This document shows, piece by piece, positions 23,389 to 30,214 of a stretch of 38,027 bases of DNA. Made by a program: the position numbers and the translations under genes. The notes beneath the pieces are model-generated. The model saw only the letters and a program-made list of their open reading frames with translations, was not told the origin of the DNA and made no database searches. Each line of letters starts with the position of its first letter. Position 1 is the first letter of the stretch. Source of the stretch: Flavobacteriales bacterium (GTDB lineage Bacteria; Bacteroidota; Bacteroidia; Flavobacteriales_D; Sanyastnellaceae); assembly GCA_020437755.1 (NCBI GenBank), contig JAGQVX010000021.1, positions 1 to 38,027 on the forward strand, given 5' to 3'.

Positions 23389-24494
23389 GACTCCAATCGG
23401 GGTTTTACGTTCCGAATAGCCGCTATGCTCAGCAGAACTGTAATGAACAACAAAATAGCGAATGGCTTCCAGAGCATATTTATTCCGGACCCTTTGATCA
23501 TAAGACCTTTGATAAGAATAATGAACCACTTGGCCGGAATCACGTTGCTAACTACCTGAAGTACGACAGGCATGTTTTCAATCGGAAATATAAACCCACT
23601 CAATAGAATTGTAGGCAGTAAAAGTCCCATCATCGAAATCAACATTGCCGTCATTTGCGAACTGGACCGGGCACTAATAAAGATGCCCAAAGCAAGCGCA
23701 GTAAGGCTAAAAAGCAGACAACTCATGGTGAGCAATACCACTGAGCCGTTCATAGGCGTATCGAATACGACTATCCCCAGTAGTACTATTATAATGGCAT
23801 TTACAAAACTCAGCAACCAATAGGGAGCTACTTTTCCGAATATAATGTGAGCAGAGCGTAGTGGACTAACCAGAAGTAGCTCCATAGTTCCAAGTTCTTT
23901 TTCTCGGGCAATGGTCAGTGAGGTCATCATGGCGCTTACGAGTAGCAGAATAAAGCCCATTATTCCGGGGACAAACATATATACTGCCTTTAATTCCGGA
24001 TTGAAGACCATTCGAGACGTAGATCGAAGTATAGGAAGTTCGATAGTAACGCTTGCGCGTTCTGCCAAATGCGATTGAATGATTGCTTTGGCGTATGTTG
24101 TGAGAACCTGAGCCTGATTAGGGTCGCTAGCATCGCCAATAATCTTTATCGCAGGATTCTCACCTCTCCATAATTTGGAACCAAAATCAGCAGGAATCAC
24201 AATTCCCAGTCGGGCAGTATTGGTTCGAAAAGCATCTTCGATGCATTCAATGTTCCTGCACGTACGATCAACAAAAAAGTACGACGATACATCAATGTGA
24301 TTGATAAGCAATGTGCTTTCATAGTCCATCGACATGTCGAATATTGCGACTCCTGCGTTCTCGACTTCATTGTTCAAAGCGAATCCAAAAATCATTACTT
24401 GCGCCACAGGCATGCCAAACAAAATCAATAATGTACGCCGATCGCGAAAAATGTGACGAAATTCTTTTTTGACGAATGCTAAAAACTGTCTCAT
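23385..24494 (-). CDS. ABC-2 type permease (first of pair)
   Basis: A 369-residue ABC-2 permease of the YbhS type. The N-terminus MRQFLAFVKKEFRHIFRDRRTL is a cytoplasmic amphipathic stretch typical of the family, followed by one helix, a periplasmic domain (about 45-170) and five C-terminal helices. The conserved loop SLTIAREKELGTMELLLVSP precedes helix 3. It starts 2 bases after the upstream ATPase gene and overlaps the next permease by 4 bases. Export substrates of the E. coli YbhGFSR relatives include drugs and organic compounds; the substrate here is unknown. Confidence 0.92.
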   Translation of the reverse strand: MRQFLAFVKKEFRHIFRDRRTLLILFGMPVAQVMIFGFALNNEVENAGVAIFDMSMDYESTLLINHIDVSSYFFVDRTCRNIECIEDAFRTNTARLGIVIPADFGSKLWRGENPAIKIIGDASDPNQAQVLTTYAKAIIQSHLAERASVTIELPILRSTSRMVFNPELKAVYMFVPGIMGFILLLVSAMMTSLTIAREKELGTMELLLVSPLRSAHIIFGKVAPYWLLSFVNAIIIVLLGIVVFDTPMNGSVVLLTMSCLLFSLTALALGIFISARSSSQMTAMLISMMGLLLPTILLSGFIFPIENMPVVLQVVSNVIPAKWFIILIKGLMIKGSGINMLWKPFAILLFITVLLSIAAIRNVKPRLES

Positions 24495-24496
24495 TA

Positions 24497-25237
24497 TTAT
24501 AGTGTTATCGTGCCTCTCGCCAATTCCTGAAATACCGCATCCATGGTCTCAGCTTGATACTTGGACCGCAGATTTTCCGGACTATCTAGAGCTTCTATAA
24601 CCCCGTTCACCATAATACTTACCCTATCGCAATATTCTGCTTCATCCATGTAGTGGGTTGTCACAAAAATGGTCACCCCTTGGTGCGCAGCTTCGTAGAT
24701 CAAATCCCAAAATTTACGGCGTGTAATTGGATCCACCCCACCAGTTGGCTCATCGAGAAAGATAATCTCAGGTTGATGAAGCATTGCCAAGGAAAAACTA
24801 AGCTTTTGCTTCCATCCGAGGGGTAGCTCACCCACCCTTGTATTCAAGGCGTGAACCAAATCCAAGCGCTTTAGCATATCATTGAGGCGCAGTAGGATCT
24901 CCTTGCGACGCAAACCATATACACCACCATAAAAAAGGAAATTCTCTTTAACGGTAAGATCCTCATATAAACTGAATTTTTGGCTCATGTAACCAATATG
25001 TTGTTTAACTTTTTCTGGATAGGAGGCTACATCATATCCTGCTACGGTCGCCGAACCCGAGGTTGGAGCCAACAAGCCACAAAGCATTCGCATAGCCGTG
25101 GTTTTCCCTGCTCCATTTGCGCCTAAGAATCCAAAAATCTCGCCCTTTTTCACCTCAAATGAAATGGCATTTGTTGCGATGAAACTCCCAAATTTTCGAG
25201 TCAGATTATTGGCCGAGATTGCGGGATGCTCTTTCAT
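24497..25237 (-). CDS. ABC transporter ATPase (YbhF C-half type)
   Basis: A 246-residue ATP-binding subunit. Walker A is GANGAGKTT (39-47), the Q-loop glutamine is Q86, Walker B is IIFLDE with catalytic E163, and the switch histidine is H195 (TTHYMDEAE). The signature motif is degenerate: LPLGW (138-142) in place of LSGGQ. It overlaps the upstream ATPase gene by 4 bases. Together the two subunits correspond to the N- and C-terminal halves of the fused E. coli YbhF, encoded here as separate proteins. Its own Walker A, Q and H motifs are intact, so it should supply the working ATP site together with the partner's signature. Confidence 0.92.
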   Translation of the reverse strand: MKEHPAISANNLTRKFGSFIATNAISFEVKKGEIFGFLGANGAGKTTAMRMLCGLLAPTSGSATVAGYDVASYPEKVKQHIGYMSQKFSLYEDLTVKENFLFYGGVYGLRRKEILLRLNDMLKRLDLVHALNTRVGELPLGWKQKLSFSLAMLHQPEIIFLDEPTGGVDPITRRKFWDLIYEAAHQGVTIFVTTHYMDEAEYCDRVSIMVNGVIEALDSPENLRSKYQAETMDAVFQELARGTITL

Positions 25238-26151
25238 TTCTCGTCCGTTTGTTGAAGTAGTTGCATAAACACATTCTCGATTCCGGGAGTTACCAAATGA
25301 ATCTTTAAGTCGCTAAATCCTTGATTTTGGAGATGGGACTCAAGTTCTTTGCTGTCCTCAGATTTAGCCAATGTTACGTGCAGGTATTCACCAAATGCAT
25401 AGCAACTAAGAACGAGCGGATGTGCCCGCAATGCAATGAGAAGATCGTAAACTCTGCTACTTTTCACAGCATATAAAACACCTACAAATTCCTCACTAAT
25501 CTTTTGGGGGGTATTGATGTCCAGAATCCGGCCATTTTGCATTAACGCTATACGATCACACAGTGCGGCTTCGTCCATATAAGGAGTGCTTACTAATATT
25601 GCGAGCCCATCCTTTTTCAGGCGCTTAAGCATTTGCCAAAACTCCTTTCGACTCACAGCATCGACACCCGTTGTAGGTTCATCTAAAAACAACACTTCCG
25701 GTTTATGAATAAGAGCGCAACACAAAGCCAGCTTTTGCTTCATCCCCCCACTTAGGTCACCGGCCAATCGCTGCTTGAATGGCTCGAGCTGCGTGTAAAT
25801 GTCCCGAACAAGGTGATAATTCTGTTCGATTGTGGTTCCAAATATGGTGGCAAAAAACTCTAGGTTTTCCTGAACAGTTAAATCCTGATAAAGTGAAAAT
25901 CTACCGGGCATATAACCAATGGATTTTCGAATTGACCGAAAGTCTTCCACGACATCCAACCCCCTCACGCGTGCTTCACCTTGATCGGGGACGATCAGTG
26001 TGCATAGAATGCGGAACAAGGTTGTTTTCCCGGCTCCATCAGGCCCAATCAATCCAAAGAGTTCACCATCTGCTACATCAAACGAAATATCATTGAGAGC
26101 TATAACCTCCTTATAAGACTTACCAATATTGCGCATGCTAATGGCTGCCAC
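25234..26151 (-). CDS. ABC transporter ATPase (YbhF N-half type)
   Basis: A 305-residue ATP-binding subunit with a C-terminal extension of about 85 residues past the core. Walker A is GPDGAGKTT (36-44), the signature LSGGM (133-137) is near canonical and Walker B is VLFLDE (E158). The Q-loop glutamine is replaced by G83 (YMPGRFS) and the switch histidine by P190 (VSTPYMDEA). These two losses should weaken hydrolysis at its own Walker A site. The extension (about 215-305) resembles the DUF4162-like tail of such ATPases. It starts 2 bases after the HlyD-type gene and overlaps the next ATPase by 4 bases. Confidence 0.92.
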   Translation of the reverse strand: MAAISMRNIGKSYKEVIALNDISFDVADGELFGLIGPDGAGKTTLFRILCTLIVPDQGEARVRGLDVVEDFRSIRKSIGYMPGRFSLYQDLTVQENLEFFATIFGTTIEQNYHLVRDIYTQLEPFKQRLAGDLSGGMKQKLALCCALIHKPEVLFLDEPTTGVDAVSRKEFWQMLKRLKKDGLAILVSTPYMDEAALCDRIALMQNGRILDINTPQKISEEFVGVLYAVKSSRVYDLLIALRAHPLVLSCYAFGEYLHVTLAKSEDSKELESHLQNQGFSDLKIHLVTPGIENVFMQLLQQTDEK

Positions 26152-26153
26152 AT

Positions 26154-27062
26154 TTATTGGTTTAAGTCAGTATCATGAAGGTAAACTTCTGCAGGCATTC
26201 CGATTTTGATACCGCCGTTATTTGGAACGTTTATTTTCACCGCATAGACTTGTGTAGTTCGCTCATCGCGAGTTTGTATCATTTTGGGTGTGAACTCCGC
26301 CTCACTGCTGATCCAAGTGACCGTACCCTTATGATCAACCATTTGACCGTCAGCTCCGTCCGTTTTCACAGTAACCACCCCTCCTAATTGAACATTACTC
26401 AGCAAGTCCTCAGTCACGTAGGCCCGTAGAACAATAGGATCCAAAGATGCTATTTGGTAGAGTGCTCTTCCCGGAGCGGCCAATTCTCCTGATTTCACAA
26501 GCGTCGTGAGAACCGTTCCCGAAATTGGGTTGTTAACCACTGCACGTGAGATTTGGTCTTCCAACTGTAGAAGTTGGTATTTCATGGGTTCCAATTCTGC
26601 GAGCAAGCTCTGACTTTGGGTAGTTAGGTTGGAAGAAACTGCATTTCGTTGCTTCTCCGTTATTAGTAACTCGGAGTTGAGGTCATCCAATTGCTTTGAT
26701 GGTGCTGCACTCGCCGCCACCAATGCCGCCACACGTTCAATTTCAGCGCGCAGTTTAGATATTCGCTCATCATACACAGCCAATTGGGCGGCTTCATTGG
26801 GTAATTTTTGCTGTAGCGCCTCCATACTAGCTTCGACTTGTTTTTTCTTCAGGAACAGTTGCAGTGTATCGATCACCGCTACCGGTTCTCCGGCTTCAAT
26901 ATGTTGACCTTCTATCGGAATGAAGCTGAGTAATTTCCCTCCAGTTTCGGCACTCACGGTAAGTTCATCTACTTCAAAATTGCCATAGGCATCAGCTTCA
27001 ATATCTCCTTTGGAACATGAAACAAGCGAAATAGCGACGAAAACTATGTTGAATATTTTCAT
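26154..27062 (-). CDS. HlyD-family membrane fusion lipoprotein
   Basis: A 302-residue periplasmic adaptor, probably lipid-anchored (LVSC, Cys 16). A biotinyl-lipoyl-like N-terminal half (LLSFIPIEGQHIEAGEPVAVIDT, about 44-66) leads into a long coiled-coil hairpin (about 70-160). The returning lipoyl half (AVVNPISGTV...GELAAPG) and a beta-barrel domain with AYVTEDLL (about 213-220) follow. These proteins bridge the inner membrane ABC exporter and the outer membrane TolC. It corresponds to YbhG of E. coli. The spacing of 26 bases from tolC and 2 to the ATPase fits a single transcript. Confidence 0.9.
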   Translation of the reverse strand: MKIFNIVFVAISLVSCSKGDIEADAYGNFEVDELTVSAETGGKLLSFIPIEGQHIEAGEPVAVIDTLQLFLKKKQVEASMEALQQKLPNEAAQLAVYDERISKLRAEIERVAALVAASAAPSKQLDDLNSELLITEKQRNAVSSNLTTQSQSLLAELEPMKYQLLQLEDQISRAVVNNPISGTVLTTLVKSGELAAPGRALYQIASLDPIVLRAYVTEDLLSNVQLGGVVTVKTDGADGQMVDHKGTVTWISSEAEFTPKMIQTRDERTTQVYAVKINVPNNGGIKIGMPAEVYLHDTDLNQ

Positions 27063-27088
27063 GAGATTTTAGATGTCTGTTGTTTCAA

Positions 27089-28360
27089 TTAATGCAATAA
27101 TCCAGTCTCAAATTGGAGGAAAACTCTCGTTTGGTGCAAGCTAATCTCATCCAAACTTTTAGTCAGAGCCGCAACTTGCTCGGAAAGCACTTCTTCCAGG
27201 TATTCATTGGTAGTAATTACCCCATGTGTAAGTTGGCTTTCGGCATTTTGTCGAATTTGAGTTCGCAGCTCAAGTTGCTCAGTGTCGTAGTCCAGAGATT
27301 TCAAAAGCCTTTGGTGCGTTGAAATAAGTCGTGTGACATTACTCTCTATTTCCAGGCGCTTTTGTTCTTGTTGCGAGTGGAGAATTTCACTAGTGATGTG
27401 CAAATTTTTCCTTTCAAGTGAAGTTCTCCCCCAATCCCACAATGTCCAGTTCGCTCTAACGCCAACAATGTAGTACGAACTTAAATCCGGCTCAAAGAAA
27501 TTATATGGATTGGGAGCTCCAATTCCAGCCTGACCGAAGGCACTAATACGCGGCATTCGTCGAGTCTTCAGTACGTCTTCCCTGGCCATCAAGCTGTTCT
27601 GTCGGATTTGAAAAAGTTTGAGATGGGGATTGTCAGCTGTTGAGTAGACCGACGTTTCAAATGTCACTGGCAATTCTAGAGTCAGATCCCTGGTATTGAT
27701 TCCAGTGAGTAACTCAAGAACTTCAGAGCCGCTTTGATAAGCACTTTGAAGTTCTTCCAATTTCTGTTGTTGCGATAGAATGGCACTTTGGAGTTTCAGC
27801 ATGTCATTCCGTTGCACGACTCCTTGTTCTAAGGCCGCCTCGAGCGAGAGTTCTCTAGAGCGCATCAAACTCAGTGATTTTTCGACAATTTCTTGCTGTC
27901 GTTTCAAGTACAACAGTTGAAAAAACAATTGAGCAACTTGCCTTTTAAATTCAAAGGCATTGACCTGAAGAGTAAAAAGATTGACTTCAGTTTCGGCCAA
28001 CTCTGTTTCCTTAGCAGACTTCGCGGCACCCGCATCGAATAGAGGCTGATAAAATTCTGCATATGCCCGGTACTGAGCTTGTGGAATTTCAAGTCCCGGT
28101 GTTCCCGGAAGGGCGAAGGGCAATTCTGGCACTGCCGATTGATATGAGCCTTGTCCATTGATCGTTACAATGGGTAAATAGCTACGGTTGTACGCTTTGA
28201 TTTTGTTCTGAAGCAGATTTGCTAAAAAATCCTTTCCATCTAAGAGAGGCATGTGTGTTTCTGCACTATCCAAACATGTTTGCAACTCCAGCACTTGGCT
28301 GTACATACTCGTCGAAAGCACCAACATGAAAGCAATTCCGAGGAAATGAATTTTACTCAT
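27089..28360 (-). CDS. TolC-family outer membrane efflux protein
   Basis: A 423-residue outer membrane channel of the TolC / OEP family. A signal peptide (about 1-21, ending MYSQ) precedes two similar halves rich in long coiled-coil helices, for example LQNKIKAYNRSYLP (about 50-63) and LYLKRQQEIVEKSLSLM. The motif TLWDWGRTSLERKN marks the second beta-strand region. It would form the trimeric outer membrane tunnel of the pump. Having its own TolC in the operon sets it apart from the E. coli ybh locus. It starts 3 bases after the TetR gene. Confidence 0.93.
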   Translation of the reverse strand: MSKIHFLGIAFMLVLSTSMYSQVLELQTCLDSAETHMPLLDGKDFLANLLQNKIKAYNRSYLPIVTINGQGSYQSAVPELPFALPGTPGLEIPQAQYRAYAEFYQPLFDAGAAKSAKETELAETEVNLFTLQVNAFEFKRQVAQLFFQLLYLKRQQEIVEKSLSLMRSRELSLEAALEQGVVQRNDMLKLQSAILSQQQKLEELQSAYQSGSEVLELLTGINTRDLTLELPVTFETSVYSTADNPHLKLFQIRQNSLMAREDVLKTRRMPRISAFGQAGIGAPNPYNFFEPDLSSYYIVGVRANWTLWDWGRTSLERKNLHITSEILHSQQEQKRLEIESNVTRLISTHQRLLKSLDYDTEQLELRTQIRQNAESQLTHGVITTNEYLEEVLSEQVAALTKSLDEISLHQTRVFLQFETGLLH

Positions 28361-28363
28361 AAC

Positions 28364-28969
28364 TCAGTTATTTGGTGGATTTAGCATACCAAGAATCCAC
28401 TGTGGAATAAGTTCCTTCCGGGCATGCATGAAAGCATTGAATTGTGCTTGGTCAATTGCGGTCACAACCTCAATCATGGGCTTACCCACGAATGGAAAAA
28501 CCATCAATGAAAGCATGTTCAGGAAAAACTGCACCGGATGAACTCCAGTGGGACAACGCTCTTTCAGTTCCCGGAAAAACCGGGCTTCTTTGTAGAGGTT
28601 TTCCATTCCCAGTTTCTGCGCAAGCTGGCCTTTATTGGTACGCATTTCACTTAGCATAAATAATGGCATATCCGGTTGAGTCGTTAGCAAGTCTATATAG
28701 TTACTGACCAAAATTTGAAGCTTTTCTTCGAATGTGTGGTTATCATTGAGCAACACAATCATCTGAGCCATAAAACCTTGAATCACCTCCATCATGATTA
28801 CATTGAAAAGTTCTTCTTTACTTCCAAAGTAATAATTGACTAAAGCCAGGTTCACCCCCGCACTGGACGCAATTTCCCGGGTTGTTACCCGTCCATAACC
28901 TCTCTCTGTGAATAGTTTGCGAGCCGTTTCTTTGATCTTTTCGGCTGTGGAAACATCTTTTTGTGTCAT
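28364..28969 (-). CDS. TetR-family repressor of the efflux operon
   Basis: A 201-residue TetR-type regulator. The N-terminal helix-turn-helix lies at about 10-55: IKETARKLFTERGYGRVTTR leads into EIASSAGVNLALVNYYFGSKEELF, with the recognition helix around 39-47. The ligand-binding domain (about 60-200) is diverged, as is usual. It is the first gene of the operon, 3 bases before tolC, and is likely autoregulated through the dyad at 28988-29016. The E. coli counterpart by position is CecR (YbiH). The ligand is unknown. It resembles CecR-type regulators in its position and its pump type. Confidence 0.92.
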   Translation of the reverse strand: MTQKDVSTAEKIKETARKLFTERGYGRVTTREIASSAGVNLALVNYYFGSKEELFNVIMMEVIQGFMAQMIVLLNDNHTFEEKLQILVSNYIDLLTTQPDMPLFMLSEMRTNKGQLAQKLGMENLYKEARFFRELKERCPTGVHPVQFFLNMLSLMVFPFVGKPMIEVVTAIDQAQFNAFMHARKELIPQWILGMLNPPNN

Positions 28970-28987
28970 TCTGCTCTCAAAATTGCG

Positions 28988-29055
28988 TTAAACATCCGAT
29001 TAAAACAAATGTTTAAACCGAATTATCAAAAATACTCCAAACCAATGCGACCAAA
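28988..29055 (-). promoter_or_regulatory. Promoter and probable TetR operator of the efflux operon
   Basis: On the minus strand TTTG (plus 29052-29055), a 17-base gap and TATTTTTG (plus 29027-29034) form a good Bacteroidota promoter. Just downstream, ATGTTTAA (plus 29009-29016) and TTAAACAT (28988-28995) form a perfect 8-bp inverted repeat with a 13-base spacer, overlapping the predicted start of transcription. A TetR dimer there would block initiation or elongation. The remainder of 28970-29137 shows nothing else. Confidence 0.55.
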
Positions 29056-29137
29056 CCGCTTCAGCTCAGCTTCTGCATTCAACTACAATTAAAGTCGAAT
29101 ACAGAAATAATTAATTGAACGTGCAATTCCGATTGGG

Positions 29138-29518
29138 CTAATCCACCACTGCAATCACCGATATCTCAACATTCACATTTTTGGGAAGACATGACACTTC
29201 GACCGTCTCGCGCGCGGGGAAGTCGGACGTGAAATAGGTGCTATAAATTCCGTTCACATGGGCAAAGAGCCCCATATCTGAGAGAAAGATCGATGTTTTG
29301 ACAACGTGCGACAGATCCCCACCCGCAGCTTTGAGAACTTCGGATATGTTTTTCATGACCTGGTGCGTTTCCGACTCAATCGTGTCGGTAATCAATTCAC
29401 CTGTTGCGGGGTTGATGGCTATTTGTCCGCTACAGAACACCGTGTGCCCAACTTTTACAGCCTGACTGTATGGACCTATTGGGGCAGGGGCAAGAGGAGT
29501 ATTAATGATTTGTTTCAT
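29138..29518 (-). CDS. ridA: RidA family reactive intermediate/imine deaminase
   Basis: A 126-residue RidA (YjgF/YER057c/UK114) protein that hydrolyses reactive enamines and imines such as 2-aminoacrylate, protecting PLP enzymes. The N-terminus MKQIINTPLAPAPIGPYSQA, the SGQIAINPATGEL stretch (about 29-41), QVMKNISEVLKAAGGDL and FPARETVEVSCLPKNVNVE near the C-terminus are family signatures; the Arg in ARETVEV is the substrate-binding arginine. The ATG at 29518 gives the usual length; an upstream start at 29581 adds 21 residues with no family support. It is divergent from the amidotransferase gene. Confidence 0.93.
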   Translation of the reverse strand: MKQIINTPLAPAPIGPYSQAVKVGHTVFCSGQIAINPATGELITDTIESETHQVMKNISEVLKAAGGDLSHVVKTSIFLSDMGLFAHVNGIYSTYFTSDFPARETVEVSCLPKNVNVEISVIAVVD

Positions 29519-29623
29519 GAGTCCGGGGTATCGTTTTTTAGATTGCTGTGCATTCGGAATTCGATTCTGCAAATCAACCACTAAATCGAATTCAAGCTCT
29601 ATTTTTGGCGCAAATTATTTGCC

Positions 29624-30208
29624 TTGAAGGTAGTCATTATCGATAATTACGACAGCTTCACGTACAATCTGGTTCACTACTGCGAGCAGTTTGCTCCTGT
29701 TGTGGTGATGCGTAATGATTGCATAGATCGAGATCAGATCCAGAAAGGCGACAAGATCATTCTGTCTCCCGGTCCGGGGTTGCCTGCTGAATCGGGAGAG
29801 CTAATGGCTGTTTTGGGGGAATACCATTTGGCGCATGCCATATTTGGCGTATGCCTGGGGCACCAAGCCCTTGCCGAATTTTTCGGAGGCCAGCTCTACA
29901 ACCTGGAGCACGTCTTACACGGTATTGAAACGGCTTGTGAAATTGTTCAACCTGATCCTTTGTTTGAAGGCGTACCGAAAAACTTCACCGTCGGACATTA
30001 CCACTCATGGGCAGTAGATGAAAAGAGCCTTCCCGAAGCACTTGAAGTCACCTCCCGTAATGCAGAAGGCCTGGTCATGGCGATACGCCACCGCTCGTTA
30101 CCCTTACATGGCGTCCAATTCCATCCCGAATCCATTATGACTCCGCATGGCCTTCGCATGGTGGAGAATTTTGTAATGCACATTCAACAGGAGACCTGTT
30201 TCCAGTAG
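29624..30208 (+). CDS. pabA: Glutamine amidotransferase component II (PabA/TrpG type)
   Basis: A 194-residue class I glutamine amidotransferase that supplies ammonia to aminodeoxychorismate or anthranilate synthase. N-terminal IIDNYDSFTYNLVHY, the nucleophile C77 in FGVCLGHQ, and H167/E169 in GVQFHPESIMTPHG are all present. Only a TTG start (29624) is available in frame and gives the usual N-terminus. No trp or pab gene lies next to it, so PabA, or a shared PabA/TrpG role, is more likely than a dedicated TrpG; the symbol is tentative. It is a single-gene unit between ridA and lptD. It holds two tandem copies of the dispersed motif around residues 68-78. Confidence 0.9.
   Translation: MKVVIIDNYDSFTYNLVHYCEQFAPVVVMRNDCIDRDQIQKGDKIILSPGPGLPAESGELMAVLGEYHLAHAIFGVCLGHQALAEFFGGQLYNLEHVLHGIETACEIVQPDPLFEGVPKNFTVGHYHSWAVDEKSLPEALEVTSRNAEGLVMAIRHRSLPLHGVQFHPESIMTPHGLRMVENFVMHIQQETCFQ
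29825..29855 (-). repeat. Dispersed 15-bp motif, tandem copies 8 and 9
   Basis: The plus strand reads CATTTGGCGCATGCC (29825-29839, exact apart from the free N position), then one base, then TATTTGGCGTATGCC (29841-29855, one mismatch). Copy 8 encodes HLAHA; copy 9 overlaps codons of the IFGVC active site and may partly reflect protein constraint. This is the only close pair in the window. Confidence 0.6.
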
Positions 30209-30214
30209 TATTTG

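Noticed and set aside
22261..28969. Horizontal transfer of the efflux operon
   Set aside because: It looks slightly richer in A+T and lacks the dispersed motif, but other stretches of similar length also lack it; no mobile element or repeats flank it, so the evidence is too thin.
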